Shown here piece by piece: positions 8,082 through 17,462 of a DNA stretch of 64,000 nt. The translations under genes and the position numbers were made by a program. Each line of letters opens with the position of its first letter. Position 1 is the first letter of the stretch. Below the pieces are notes generated by a model that did not search any database, had not been told where the DNA came from, and saw nothing but the letters and a program-made list of their open reading frames with translations. The DNA comes from Brevibacterium antiquum CNRZ 918 (GTDB lineage Bacteria > Actinomycetota > Actinomycetes > Actinomycetales > Brevibacteriaceae). The stretch is taken from positions 523,208-587,207 of the forward strand of contig NZ_FXZD01000001.1 of NCBI RefSeq assembly GCF_900169145.1, in the 5' to 3' direction.

Positions 8082-8633
8082 ATGAGCACGAGCAAAAGCA
8101 CTCCCCTGGCCATCGAATTCTCCACGCAGCTGGCGGTCATCAACGACAGGTCGATCCTGCGGCTGACGTCGGATGCCAGTGCGAAGCTGCCCTCCCGTGG
8201 TCAGGTCGCCGCGCACGGGCAGGTGGGCGGGGTCGACTTCACGACGGTGATCGAACCCGATGGGATGCGCGGACATTGGATCAACGTCACCGACGAGCTG
8301 TCTGCACAATTGGGTGTGGACCATGCCGATACTGTGGAGGTGTCACTGACTCCGACGAAGGATTGGCCGGAGACCTCGATTCCCGATGACTTCGGCGCGG
8401 CGCTCGACGGCGCACCGGAGCTGACCGAGGTGTGGGCTGGGCTGACGCCGATGGCGCGCTGGGAATGGGTGCGGTGGATCCGGGCGACGAAGAACGCTGA
8501 TACCCGCGCACGACGTGTGGAGGTCGCGATCTCGAAGCTGGAGTCGGGAAAGCGACGCCCCTGCTGCTTCGATCTGTCCTCCTGCACCGATCCTGAGCTT
8601 GCGAAGAGCGGGAAGCTCCTCGGCATCTCCTGA
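8082..8633 (+). CDS. YdeI/OmpD-associated family protein with DUF1905-like N-terminus
   Basis: The 183-aa protein has a beta-rich DUF1905-like first half (VAAHGQVGGVDFTTVIEPDGMRGHWINV) and a C-terminal YdeI-like helical part (AGLTPMARWEWVRWIRATKNADTRARRVEVAISKLESGKRRPCCFD). Function is poorly known in this family. ATG 8082 was preferred over the longer frame from 7968, which overlaps the carnitine gene. A TATCCT element lies just before it, so a short or absent leader is possible. It is probably not part of the carnitine operon, given the 76-bp gap and its own candidate promoter. Confidence 0.72.
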   Translation: MSTSKSTPLAIEFSTQLAVINDRSILRLTSDASAKLPSRGQVAAHGQVGGVDFTTVIEPDGMRGHWINVTDELSAQLGVDHADTVEVSLTPTKDWPETSIPDDFGAALDGAPELTEVWAGLTPMARWEWVRWIRATKNADTRARRVEVAISKLESGKRRPCCFDLSSCTDPELAKSGKLLGIS

Positions 8634-8682
8634 CGCCCGTCCCTGACTGACACGTCAAGGTCCGTGCTCGTCGCGGGCGGGG

Positions 8683-9951
8683 TCAGCACAGGGTGATTGT
8701 CTTCGGGCGCACCGTCAGCGTCATCGCCGCATCCACGATCGACACCAGCGATGCAGCTGCGAAGAGAAGCCAGAATCCGCCGACAAGAGCGACGAGTCCC
8801 GCTCCCAGCAGGGGCCCCACCAGCTGCCCCAGGGCGGCGGAATTGTTGACCAGGCTCAGATCGCGTGCATGGTCATCGGGGTCGAGCAGCAGGTCCGTGG
8901 CGAAAGCCAGGCTGACCGCCATGTAGGCACCGTAGCCGGTGCCCATAATGGCAGCGGCGATCGCGGTGGTGACGAATTCGGGGCTGATGAGGATGATGAT
9001 TCCCGAGCAGGCTTGCACCAGCGCCGAGGTGATCGTCCAGAAGCGACGGCTGCCCGAACGATCCGATATGGTTCCCACCACGATCGACGAGATGACGACG
9101 AAGACCGTATAGATGACAATCAGGACGAGCAGCTTGTCTTCGGCACTGGCAGCCGGAACCCCGATTCCGTAGATCAGGAAGAAGAGCAGCAGCGAGGTGC
9201 CGAAGGCGTTGCCCACGTTGACGACGAACCGTGACACGAGCAGCCACTTGAAATTGTGATCGAGCAGTGAGGAGATCCGAGCCTGGGTGATCGGTTCCCG
9301 CCCCGCGTTCAGGCCGAGGACTCGCGGGTGGGCCGGTGCGGGATCGGGCAGGAGAACCGCGGTGCCTACCCCGACGACGGCGATGATCCCGGCCAGAAGC
9401 ACATAGGAGGCGCCGAGTCCGAGCCCCAGGAGCACGACTGCTCCGACTCCGACGACGATGCCGACGGCCTGAGCAGAACTCGCAGCCGCCGATGCCGTTC
9501 CCCGCTGCGAGTCGAGCTGATCGGCGATGAGAGCGGTCAGCGCAGCTGAGGCGATGGCCACTGAGACGGAGACGACGATCCAGGCTGCGCCGACGAACAG
9601 CGGTCCCTGTGCCCAGCCGGTGAGCAGGAGGCCGCTGGCGGCCCCCAGCGATCCACCGATCGCCCAGGGGCGCCGAAGGCCCCACCGCGAGCGTGTGCGA
9701 TCCGAGAGGCTCCCGGCGATCGGGGCGGCGATGATGCCTGCGAGGCCGCCTGCGGAGAGGACGACACCGGACCAGACGACTCCGTGCAGCCAATGTCCGC
9801 TTTGGGTGTCCAGCTGCAACGGCAGCAGCAGCTGGATGGGAGTCAGCTGGACCGTCCAGATGGCCAGCCAGGCCAGAGTGAACCACACCATCCACCAGGG
9901 TCCGACTCTTTTGCTCGGCCGGTGACCTGCACCCGGTTGGATCGAGCTCAT
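8683..9951 (-). CDS. MFS transporter, probable sugar/glycoside permease
   Basis: The 422-aa protein has about twelve hydrophobic segments, with the MFS loop signature GSLSDRTRSRWGLRRPW after the second segment and a weaker copy GTISDRSGSRRFW in the second half, as in sucrose/GPH-like permeases. ATG 9951 overlaps the TGA of the beta-glucosidase (ATGA), which fixes the start and implies translational coupling. The context suggests it imports a beta-glucoside for the neighbouring enzyme. Because that gene carries a stop, the transporter may now be poorly translated or may use its own promoter. Confidence 0.85.
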   Translation of the reverse strand: MSSIQPGAGHRPSKRVGPWWMVWFTLAWLAIWTVQLTPIQLLLPLQLDTQSGHWLHGVVWSGVVLSAGGLAGIIAAPIAGSLSDRTRSRWGLRRPWAIGGSLGAASGLLLTGWAQGPLFVGAAWIVVSVSVAIASAALTALIADQLDSQRGTASAAASSAQAVGIVVGVGAVVLLGLGLGASYVLLAGIIAVVGVGTAVLLPDPAPAHPRVLGLNAGREPITQARISSLLDHNFKWLLVSRFVVNVGNAFGTSLLLFFLIYGIGVPAASAEDKLLVLIVIYTVFVVISSIVVGTISDRSGSRRFWTITSALVQACSGIIILISPEFVTTAIAAAIMGTGYGAYMAVSLAFATDLLLDPDDHARDLSLVNNSAALGQLVGPLLGAGLVALVGGFWLLFAAASLVSIVDAAMTLTVRPKTITLC

Positions 9952-11312
9952 GCCCGAACCGAGGCGATGAGGTCCCGATACCACTCGTACGAGGACTTCG
10001 GTGTCCGCTGACCGGTGTCCATATTCACGTGGACGAGCCCGAAGCGCTGGGTGTAACCGTGTGCCCATTCGAAGTTGTCCAGCAGCGACCACACTGTGTA
10101 GCCGGCGACGGGGACACCGGCCTCAACAGCCTCGCTGACAGCCAAGAGATGATCGTGCAGGTAAGCGATGCGATCGTCGTCGCGGATCGGTTCGGTGCAT
10201 ACGTCGGGTTCGGGAAAGGACGCACCGTTTTCAGAGATCACGATGGGTGGCAGCGTTGGACCGTAGCGTGTGCGCATATCGATGAGGAGGTCTCTGAGTG
10301 TGTCTGGTCGAATCGGCCACAGCGGTCCGAAACCGGTGGTCGCAGCGTCGGGGGTCGGAACCATGTCGAAGGGCAGCGGCCCCTCGTCGACGCCGCGCAC
10401 AGTGGTCGGGTTGTAGTAGTTGAGCCCATAGACCTCGCAGGGTGCCGAGATGAGTTCCATGTCCCCATCGTGGATCGGCATCTGGACTCCCAGCGCCTCG
10501 AGATCCGGATACTCCCCCAGGAGCAGAGGATCAGCGAAGAGGCGGTTGTAGATGAGGTCGAGAGTTGCCGCCGCGCGGTGGTCGCTCTCCGCGTCCGTCT
10601 CGGGAAGGATGAGGCTGTGGTTGATCGCAGCCCCCACCTGCCAGGCGCCGTGCTCACGCAGTATCGTCGCCGCGGTGCCGTGAGCCAGGAGTTGGTGATG
10701 GACGCTCGGCAGCGCGTCGAAGAGCATCGTGCGTCCTGGTGCCAGCTCCCCGAGTGCATAGCCCTGCAGTGAGGTCGAGGCCGGTTCGTTGATGGTGTAC
10801 CAATGGTGGACTCGATCGCCGAGGCGGTTCGCCACGGCTTCGACGTGCTCACCGAAGCGATGGACCGTGTCCCTGTTCAACCACCCTCCCGCTGCTTCGA
10901 GACCACTTGGAAGGTCCCAATGGTAAAGGGTCGGTTCCGGTGTCACCCCGGCGGCCAGGAGTTCGTCGACGACGCGATCGTAATGGTCCAGGCCCGCGGC
11001 GTTGGGTCTCGCACCCGGCATCCCATCGGAGATGATTCGGACTTAGGAGATCGAGAACCGGTATCGGTCGACGCCGAGACCACTCAGCAACGCTGCATCC
11101 TCGGCGCTGCGGTGATAGCTGTCGGGACCCGGATCAGCGGTGCTGCCGTCGATGACGTTGCCAGGAGCATCGACGAAGTCATCCCAGATGGACCGCCCAC
11201 GTCCGCCCAGAGTCCGTGCTCCCTCAATCTGGAAGGCGGCGGTGGCCGCTGAGAAGCGCAGACCACTCAACGTCTGCAATGTCTGTGGGGCGAACTCCGA
11301 TGTCCCTGCCAT
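9948..11312 (-). pseudogene. GH1 beta-glucosidase interrupted by an in-frame TAA
   Basis: Two same-frame segments make one glycoside hydrolase family 1 protein of about 454 residues. Residues 1-89 run from FSAATAAFQIEGA to RYRFSIS, then comes TAA at 11043-11045, and the frame continues VRIISDGMPGARPNAAGLDHYDR. The normal family sequence is SISW, so the stop stands exactly where the invariant tryptophan should be. Everything else is intact: the acid/base TINEP, the nucleophile ISENGA, and WSLLDNFEWAHGYTQRFGLV. TGG to TAA needs two changes. Loss of function is recent, since no other decay is visible. Otherwise the explanation is a sequencing error or readthrough. The last 357 residues begin with a possible internal start at 11021 but would lack the N-terminal strand. 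Confidence 0.85.
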
Positions 11313-11373
11313 TCTCAGAATATGTCATGGAAGGATTCCTGCCGCAAGGCCATGCTCAGGGTGAACGCTGAGC

Positions 11374-11754
11374 TCAAGCAGGTCTGAAGCGTGAGTCCTG
11401 GGTCCGATCATTCGCGATGTTCCAGGACATCCACACGAGGGGAACCTGCAACGGCAAACGGGCGAGGGCGATCGCACGTCCCCGAGGACTGTGCCAGTGC
11501 TTCTTCACCGTATAGATATTGGCAGGGTAAACAGCAACCATGAGTGCAGCAGAGGCCAGTCCGCCCAATCGGCGTGTGGGCGGCAGCGCCAGCAGCGTCG
11601 CACATCCGAGTTCGGCGACACCACTGACATAGGTGATGAAGCGTGGATCACCCAGTCTGGGCGGAACGATCGAGTCGAAGCTCTCAGGCCTGAGGAAGTG
11701 TGCGATACCGCCAAGGCCGAGAATTCCGGTCATGGTCAATGTCTGCAACTTCAA
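11374..11754 (-). CDS. DoxX-like small membrane protein
   Basis: The 126-aa product has about four membrane segments (MTGILGLGGIAHFL, FITYVSGVAELGCATLLAL, LGGLASAALMVAVYPANIY, LPLQVPLVWMSWNIA), the DoxX-family layout. I start it at TTG 11754 because AGAGGTGG lies seven bases upstream; the first ATG (11733) has no ribosome binding site. The function of such proteins is uncertain; some act with redox enzymes. It is the real C-terminal part of a much longer open frame that runs antisense through the tRNA and the flavoprotein gene; that extension is not coding. Confidence 0.72.
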   Translation of the reverse strand: MKLQTLTMTGILGLGGIAHFLRPESFDSIVPPRLGDPRFITYVSGVAELGCATLLALPPTRRLGGLASAALMVAVYPANIYTVKKHWHSPRGRAIALARLPLQVPLVWMSWNIANDRTQDSRFRPA

Positions 11755-11783
11755 CCCGTGACCACCTCTGTGAGACAAACCTG

Positions 11784-11856
11784 TGGAGCTTAGGGGAATC
11801 GAACCCCTGACCTTTTCATTGCGAACGAAACGCTCTACCAACTGAGCTAAAGCCCC
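11784..11856 (-). tRNA. tRNA-Ala (anticodon CGC)
   Basis: A complete 73-nt cloverleaf can be folded on the minus strand. The acceptor GGGGCTT pairs with AAGCTCC and includes the G3-U70 pair that identifies alanine tRNAs. The D arm is GCTCAGTTGGTAGAGC. The anticodon loop TTCGCAA gives CGC and reads GCG. The T arm is AGGGG-TTCGATT-CCCCT. The discriminator is A and CCA is not encoded. Confidence 0.96.
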
Positions 11857-11988
11857 TTCGTTCTTCACTTTACGCCGTAGGTCCCGTCGCGGCCAAAACG
11901 GTGTCCCACCAGTGCAGGTCTTGCATCGGTTGACTCTCTGAGACAGGCGGTACAAGGTGGAAGAAATCCCCTCGTGGAAGGATAGACA

Positions 11989-13197
11989 ATGGCTCAAGAA
12001 TTCGGAACTGTCATCATCGGCGCCGGAATCGGCGGCGGAACTGCAATCGAGGCTCTTCGCGACGGCGGCTACACGGCGTCGATCGCTCTCATCGGTGCCG
12101 AACCGGCCGCGCCCTATTACCGCCCGGATCTGTCCAAGAAGGTCATGCTCGAAGGGTCGGACCCCGCTGAGTCGGCACTGCGCGGTGCGGACTGGTATCC
12201 CGCCCACGATGTGACGACATTCTTCGGTACCACTGTCACTGAACTGGATGCTGAGAATCAGAGCATCACTCTCGACAACGGCGAGAACCTTGCCTACGGA
12301 CAGATCATCCTGGCCACCGGCTCCACCCCACGGACCTTGGACGTGCCGGGTGCCGACCTGGGCAACATACACACCCTTCGCGATTCCGGCGATGCTGTGG
12401 CCATCCGTTCGCAGTTCGGGCAGGGCAGCAAGGTCGTCATCATCGGCGGGGGTTGGGTCGGGCTCGAAGTCGCCGCGGCAGCGCAGAACGCTGGCTGCGA
12501 CGTCACAGTAGTCCTGCGGTCGAATCCCCCATTGAAGTCGGCCCTCGGGACGGAAATCGGTCAGTACTTCGAAGAGCTGCACCGGTCCAAGGGCATCGAG
12601 TTCGTCACCGATGCGGACACCACCGGCTTTTCTGGAACGAAGGCCGTCGAATTCGTCCAGACCAGTGCCGGTGACCTTCCTGCCGACCTCGTCGTCGTGG
12701 GAATCGGTGCAGACCCCACCATTGAACTGGCCTCTTCCGTGGGTGTGGATACCGACAACGGTGTCGTCGTCGATGAGCACATGCGCTCCAGCGATCCCAG
12801 CATCTTCGCCATCGGCGACATCGCCGCAGCGCAGAACACACTGCTGAAGCAGCGACTGCGCGTCGAACACTGGGACAACGCAGTGCGCCAGGCCGAAGTC
12901 GCAGCAGCGACCATCACCGGCGGCGACAAGGAATACGACTGGCAGCCGTACTTCTACACCGACCAGTACGATCTCGGTATGGAATACGTCGGCCATGGCG
13001 CCAGTGACGACGATGTAGTCATCCGCGGCGACAAGTTCAGCGGTGAGTTCATCGTGTTCTGGACCCGCGGCGGAACCGTCACCGCGGCCATGAACGTCAA
13101 CATCTGGGACGTCGGTGATGAGCTTCGTGCACTCATCGGCAGAAGCGTATCCGCTGCACGTCTCCAGGACGAGTCGATCGACATCCAGGAACTCTGA
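11989..13197 (+). CDS. FAD-dependent pyridine nucleotide-disulfide / ferredoxin-reductase-like oxidoreductase
   Basis: The 402-aa protein shows an FAD loop (VIIGAGIGGGTAIEAL), an NAD loop (VVIIGGGWVGLEVAAAA), the ATGSTPR motif, and the second FAD contact AIGDIAAAQN, with a reductase C-terminal domain. Such enzymes pass electrons from NAD(P)H to ferredoxin or rubredoxin for oxygenases. No partner ferredoxin or oxygenase is adjacent, so its electron acceptor is unknown. It has a clear ribosome binding site (GGAAGGATAGACA before ATG). AlkB follows after 18 bases and may be co-transcribed. Confidence 0.9.
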   Translation: MAQEFGTVIIGAGIGGGTAIEALRDGGYTASIALIGAEPAAPYYRPDLSKKVMLEGSDPAESALRGADWYPAHDVTTFFGTTVTELDAENQSITLDNGENLAYGQIILATGSTPRTLDVPGADLGNIHTLRDSGDAVAIRSQFGQGSKVVIIGGGWVGLEVAAAAQNAGCDVTVVLRSNPPLKSALGTEIGQYFEELHRSKGIEFVTDADTTGFSGTKAVEFVQTSAGDLPADLVVVGIGADPTIELASSVGVDTDNGVVVDEHMRSSDPSIFAIGDIAAAQNTLLKQRLRVEHWDNAVRQAEVAAATITGGDKEYDWQPYFYTDQYDLGMEYVGHGASDDDVVIRGDKFSGEFIVFWTRGGTVTAAMNVNIWDVGDELRALIGRSVSAARLQDESIDIQEL

Positions 13198-13215
13198 GCG
13201 CAAGCCGGAACAGGC

Positions 13216-13938
13216 ATGGAATCTCTGTTCGCCGACGAGGCCTTCGAGCGACACCCCCGAGTGATCGCTCCCGGAGCCGTCTGGCTGCCCGGGTTCCTGG
13301 ATGAGGCCGCACAGACATGGATCATCCGGCAGTACCAGGAATGGCAACAGGGCCCTGTGCCGGCCCATACGACGACCATCGCCGGCCACCCGATGAGTGT
13401 GAGGACCATCGGTTTGGGCTGGCATTGGCGTCCAGGCCACTACGATCGGCACGCGCGCGACGTCAACAACGAGCGAGTGCTGACGTTTCCGGACTGGATG
13501 ACCCGCCTGGGGCGCCAGGTCATCGCCTCAGCTGCCGAGGCGGTGGCAGAGGACCCGCATTGCCCGGGGGATGCCCCGAGCCAGTGGGGTCTGGTGGCAG
13601 GCAGCTACAGTCCCGATGTGGCGCTGGTCAACTACTACGACCAACACGCGAAGATGGGCATGCATCAGGACAAGGACGAATTCGATCCCGCTCCTGTCGT
13701 GTCGCTCTCGCTCGGAGACACATGTGTCTTCCGGTTCGGCAACACCGTGAACCGCAACAGCCCCTTTGAGGACATCCGCCTAGCCTCCGGCGATGCCTTC
13801 GTCTTCGGCGGACCCGCCCGTTTCGCCTATCACGGAGTGACCTCGATACACGAGGACACCGCGCCCGGCTACGGACGGTTGGACCGCCTCGGTGGCGGAA
13901 GGATCAACATCACGATGCGCACGACGGGCAGGGACTAG
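13216..13938 (+). CDS. alkB: AlkB-type Fe(II)/2-oxoglutarate dioxygenase (DNA alkylation repair)
   Basis: AlkB removes methyl groups from 1-methyladenine and 3-methylcytosine in DNA by oxidative demethylation. The 240-aa protein has the substrate-lid stretch VALVNYYDQHAKMGMHQDKDE containing the iron ligands HxD, the distal iron histidine in RFAYHGV, and the 2-oxoglutarate arginines in RINITMR. LSLGDTCVFRFG is also typical. It follows the flavoprotein by 18 bases on the same strand. No adaptive-response gene (ada, ogt) is nearby. Confidence 0.92.
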   Translation: MESLFADEAFERHPRVIAPGAVWLPGFLDEAAQTWIIRQYQEWQQGPVPAHTTTIAGHPMSVRTIGLGWHWRPGHYDRHARDVNNERVLTFPDWMTRLGRQVIASAAEAVAEDPHCPGDAPSQWGLVAGSYSPDVALVNYYDQHAKMGMHQDKDEFDPAPVVSLSLGDTCVFRFGNTVNRNSPFEDIRLASGDAFVFGGPARFAYHGVTSIHEDTAPGYGRLDRLGGGRINITMRTTGRD

Positions 13939-13991
13939 TCCGCAGATCCCAGCCCACTCGCCCCCTCGCTTGCCCATCGTGCCCGAGGCCC

Positions 13992-15242
13992 TCAGCCGAA
14001 GAGGGTCTGACCGATGTAGCCGCCCTCGGTGGTGCCGGGCGGAATGGCGAAGAGTCCGGAACCAGTGTGCAGAAGGTATTCGCTCAATGCGTCCTGCGAG
14101 GCGAGTCGGTTCTGCAGTGGTACGAAATCGCTTGCGGGATCGGCCACGAAGGCAATGAAGAAGAGCCCCGCGTCCAGATTTCCGCGAGTATCGGCTCCGT
14201 CGGCGTAGTTGTAGCCGCGCCGCAGGATCCGCACACCGTCGTTCTGGTTCGGATGGGCCAGGCGCACATGAGAATCGATCGGAATGATCGGCTGATTCCC
14301 GGCTCCCATCATCGAGAAGTCGGGTGCCGCAAATTCCTCGCCTCCAGACAGGGGTGCGCCGTCGACCTTCGTGCGACCCAGGATCTGCTCCTGTCCGTCG
14401 AGGCTTTCCCGATCCCAGGTTTCGACATGCATCCTGATCCGCCGCGCGACCAGATAACTCCCGTTGTCCATCCAGGAACCGTCCTTGACCCAGACGTGCT
14501 TGTCGAGTGCCTTGGCCTCGTCGGATCGCACGTTTGCAGTCCCGTCTTTGAAGCCGAACAGGTTCCGGGGAGTCTCCTGGTCCGGTGATGTCGACGCAGT
14601 GCGGCCGAATCCGAGTTGCATCCACCGCGTCGAGACGGTCCCGAATCCCATTCGTATGAGATTGCGGACCGCGTGCACCGCCACCTGCGGATCGTCCGCG
14701 CAGGCCTGAATGCACAAATCGCCGCCGACTCGGCCGTCTTCGAGCATGTCACCGGGGAAGTGAGGCAGTTCGATGAGTCCGTCCGGGAGCTGATCGGCGA
14801 TATCGAAACGATCCTTCCCCTCCGCGTCGAGGAAGAGACTGCGGCCGAATCCGACCGTCACCGTCAGATGGCCCGCACTCAGGCCCTGTGCCTCCCCGGT
14901 GTCGATCGGCGGAGCTGTCCGCGACCCGCCGCCCACGCCGTCGGGCACCACCGGCAGACCCTGGCTGAGGTTGGCACACGCCTTCGTCCACGATTGGAGC
15001 AGATCGATGAGTTCGTTGCGGTCCGAGGTGAGGACGTTGATCGCGGCGAAGCACATGCGATCCTGCGCCTCTGTGACGATGCCTGCCTGGTGGTCACCGT
15101 GGAAGTCAACAACGTCAGAGTCGGCGCCGGAAGCCACGGCGAGACCGTCATGGGCGAAGAAACCTGCGGCAGCTCCCGCGACCAGCGTCCCAGCTCCGAC
15201 GCCGAACATCGTCCTGCGAGAGACACCGGAAGGATCGGGCAT
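13992..15242 (-). CDS. efeB: EfeB, Tat-exported Dyp-type haem peroxidase/deferrochelatase
   Basis: The N-terminus SRRTMFGVGAGTLVAGAAAGF is a twin-arginine signal. The Dyp-peroxidase domain has the distal GFKDGT loop (family GxxDG) and a proximal haem histidine in SHVRLAHPNQNDGV. At 416 aa it has the usual EfeB length. EfeB oxidises ferrous iron, or releases iron from haem, outside the membrane and works with EfeO and EfeU. Its ATG overlaps the efeO stop (TGATG), so it is the last gene of an efeU-efeO-efeB operon. Iron control is expected from the box upstream of efeU. Confidence 0.93.
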   Translation of the reverse strand: MPDPSGVSRRTMFGVGAGTLVAGAAAGFFAHDGLAVASGADSDVVDFHGDHQAGIVTEAQDRMCFAAINVLTSDRNELIDLLQSWTKACANLSQGLPVVPDGVGGGSRTAPPIDTGEAQGLSAGHLTVTVGFGRSLFLDAEGKDRFDIADQLPDGLIELPHFPGDMLEDGRVGGDLCIQACADDPQVAVHAVRNLIRMGFGTVSTRWMQLGFGRTASTSPDQETPRNLFGFKDGTANVRSDEAKALDKHVWVKDGSWMDNGSYLVARRIRMHVETWDRESLDGQEQILGRTKVDGAPLSGGEEFAAPDFSMMGAGNQPIIPIDSHVRLAHPNQNDGVRILRRGYNYADGADTRGNLDAGLFFIAFVADPASDFVPLQNRLASQDALSEYLLHTGSGLFAIPPGTTEGGYIGQTLFG

Positions 15243-16399
15243 CAGCCCACCACCTTGTCTGTCAGCGTCGACAGCGGCTCAGACAGTGCGTTCACCGAAT
15301 CCGCGAGCTCTTTGATCTCGTCCTTGCTCAACTCGGTGTAGAGGACGAACCCGTCCCCATCCCGATGTTGATCGAGCAGCTTCTGGAGATCGTCGAAGCG
15401 GGTCTCCAGAGTCGAGTCGAGCTCCTTGTCTCTGGTCGCCAGCAATGGCTGCAGGTCCTCATAGGCGATTCGGGCTCCGTCGACATTGGCCTGGAAGTCC
15501 CAGAGGTCGGTGTGCGACCAGGCTTCTTCCTCGCCGGTGACCTTGCCGGTGGCAACCTCGTCGAGGAGTTCCTTGGCTCCGTTCGACAGCTGATCGGGAG
15601 TGAAACTCATGTCGCGAGTCCGGTCGTAGAGGATCTTGGTGTCTGAGACAAGAAGGTCGGAGTACTTCTGCCGATCGGCATCACTGAGCGCGTCGTAGTC
15701 GTCCTTCGGCGGCCACAGATCCTTTTCCAGCAGATGCCAACCGGTCCATTCCTGTCCCTCCTCGAGGTCGGCTTCACGCAGATCGAGCTTGGGATCCAGA
15801 TCCCCGAAGGATTCAGCCACTGGTTCGATGCGCTCCCAATGCATCCGGACCTCTGCGTAGAGCCTTCGTGCTTTGTCGTCATCACCGTGGCTGTAGGCTT
15901 GCGCGAACTTCTTCGTACCCGACTGCAGCTGTTCCGTCTGGTCCTTGACGTAGGAGGCATACTGAGTCGTCGCCTGTTCTGCCAGCTTGGAGTCCTCTGC
16001 AACGGCTTCCGTGCCTCCCTCCGACTTCGTCACTGTGAAGTCGTTGCGGATGCCGTCACCGATCATTCCCGGCTTGCACGCGGTGAAATAGCTGCCTTCC
16101 GGTGCGGTCACGGTCAGGGAGCGGTTGAGTCCGGGAGCGATGTTCTCAACCTCGCCGATGATCCTGAGTCCGTCTTCGCCGAGGAGGTAGAACTCGGTGA
16201 CCTTGGTTCCCTCGTTCGTGACATCGAACTTGAGAGTCCCGGCCGGCGCCTCCTGAGCGGAGACCTCGCACTTGTCATCGGTGCTCGAGACGGTGATCGC
16301 TTCGTCCGGTTGCTGATTGGGCTCGCAGGCCGTGAGCAGGAGCACCCCGCCGAGAACAACGACGGCCAGGGCCGACCTGGACGTGGATGATGTGAACAT
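15242..16399 (-). CDS. efeO: EfeO, iron-binding lipoprotein (cupredoxin plus M75/imelysin domain)
   Basis: ATG 16399 (385 aa) follows AAAAGG at six bases. Residues 1-25 are a lipoprotein signal ending in LLLTAC. Next comes a cupredoxin-like domain (about 30-125, with acquired Cys and Met residues such as FTACKPGM), then the M75 imelysin-like helical domain. That domain carries the HxxE motif in MHWERIEPVAESF. EfeO captures iron at the cell surface and passes it to the EfeU permease. The larger frame up to 16744 runs into efeU and is not coding there. Confidence 0.93.
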   Translation of the reverse strand: MFTSSTSRSALAVVVLGGVLLLTACEPNQQPDEAITVSSTDDKCEVSAQEAPAGTLKFDVTNEGTKVTEFYLLGEDGLRIIGEVENIAPGLNRSLTVTAPEGSYFTACKPGMIGDGIRNDFTVTKSEGGTEAVAEDSKLAEQATTQYASYVKDQTEQLQSGTKKFAQAYSHGDDDKARRLYAEVRMHWERIEPVAESFGDLDPKLDLREADLEEGQEWTGWHLLEKDLWPPKDDYDALSDADRQKYSDLLVSDTKILYDRTRDMSFTPDQLSNGAKELLDEVATGKVTGEEEAWSHTDLWDFQANVDGARIAYEDLQPLLATRDKELDSTLETRFDDLQKLLDQHRDGDGFVLYTELSKDEIKELADSVNALSEPLSTLTDKVVG

Positions 16400-16451
16400 G
16401 TGGAACCTTTTCGGATAACCGCTGTAGGCGGAATATGATGGATCGCCACGA

Positions 16452-17303
16452 TCAGCGGCGAACGGAAACCTTCTGCGATGACTGATCGGTCGAGGCACGC
16501 AGATTGCGCACGAATATGGTGCCGACAATGATGACGTAGGACCACCAGGCGGTGAATTCCACCCAGGTGGTTGCCGGTGAGAAGTTGAACACGCCCTTGA
16601 GCAGAACGCCGTACCAGCTCGTAGGTGGAATCGCCTGGGACATGTCGAAGGCAAGGACATGGAGCCCGGGGATGACACCAGCTTCCTGCAGGTCGTGGAA
16701 CCCATAGGCCAGAACGCCCGCGGCAACGATGATGAGGAAGACACCGGTCCAACGGAAGAACACGGAGAGGTTGAGTCGGAGCAGGCCCTTTGAGATCAGC
16801 CACGCGAGCACGACGGCGATGAGGATGCCGGCGACTGCGGCAGCGGTCAGCCCCAGCGCCGAGGTCGAATCCGAGGCACTCGCGCGAGTCGCCGCCCACA
16901 GGAACAGCGCTGTCTCCAGTCCTTCACGGCCGACGGAGATCGCGCCCAGAGCGACGAGTCCGAACAGAGGGCCGTCGAGGGCCTTGTCCGTGGCGGCCCG
17001 GAGTTCTCCGCTGAGGTTCTTCGACGTCCGTGCCATCCAGAAGATCATCCAGGTGACGAAGCCGACCGCGATGATCGAAAGGCTTCCCCCGATGAACTCC
17101 TGAGCTTCAAACGTGAGAGTCGACGGTCCGAAGGTGAGCAGCGCCCCGAACGCGAGGGCGATGAGAATGGCAGCTGCGATTCCCAGCCACATTGCTCTGA
17201 CTTCTCTGGTCCGACCGATCTTGGACAGGTAGCCGATGAGGATACTCACGATCAGCGCGGCTTCGAGACCTTCGCGCAGGCCGATGAGAAACGTCTGGAA
17301 CAT
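16452..17303 (-). CDS. efeU: EfeU, FTR1-type high-affinity iron permease
   Basis: The 283-aa membrane protein has seven predicted helices. It carries both REGLE motifs that bind iron in the FTR1 family: FLIGLREGLEAAL near the start and ISVGREGLETALF at about residue 125. It is the first gene of efeUOB, 52 bases before efeO. The N-terminus MFQTFLIGLREGLE is the usual family start, and an IdeR/DtxR-type box lies about 50 bases upstream. Confidence 0.94.
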   Translation of the reverse strand: MFQTFLIGLREGLEAALIVSILIGYLSKIGRTREVRAMWLGIAAAILIALAFGALLTFGPSTLTFEAQEFIGGSLSIIAVGFVTWMIFWMARTSKNLSGELRAATDKALDGPLFGLVALGAISVGREGLETALFLWAATRASASDSTSALGLTAAAVAGILIAVVLAWLISKGLLRLNLSVFFRWTGVFLIIVAAGVLAYGFHDLQEAGVIPGLHVLAFDMSQAIPPTSWYGVLLKGVFNFSPATTWVEFTAWWSYVIIVGTIFVRNLRASTDQSSQKVSVRR

Positions 17304-17351
17304 GGGTGACTTTCTGATTCGGGTGGGCGTCGCGGTGGCGCCTCGCCCATA

Positions 17352-17370
17352 TTAGCATAGGCCAGCCTAA
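17352..17370. promoter_or_regulatory. IdeR/DtxR-type iron box before efeUOB
   Basis: TTAGCATAGGCCAGCCTAA matches the 19-bp DtxR/IdeR consensus TTAGGTTAGGCTAACCTAA at 15 positions, including both TTAG/CTAA ends. It is centred about 58 bp before the efeU ATG, where a metal-loaded repressor would block transcription. Confidence 0.75.
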
Positions 17371-17462
17371 CTTAAGTCGCGAAGCGTGCGCACCGGTTCG
17401 GCCGAGATCCCAGTCAGGACCGGCAGGCTTGCGGTTGACGGCACACGGAATGTACCTCGCCC

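Noticed and set aside
11755..13452. A 692-residue minus-strand open frame covering the flavoprotein, tRNA and DoxX-like gene
   Set aside because: Only its last part is a real protein (11374-11754). The rest is antisense to a clear FAD enzyme and passes through a tRNA gene.
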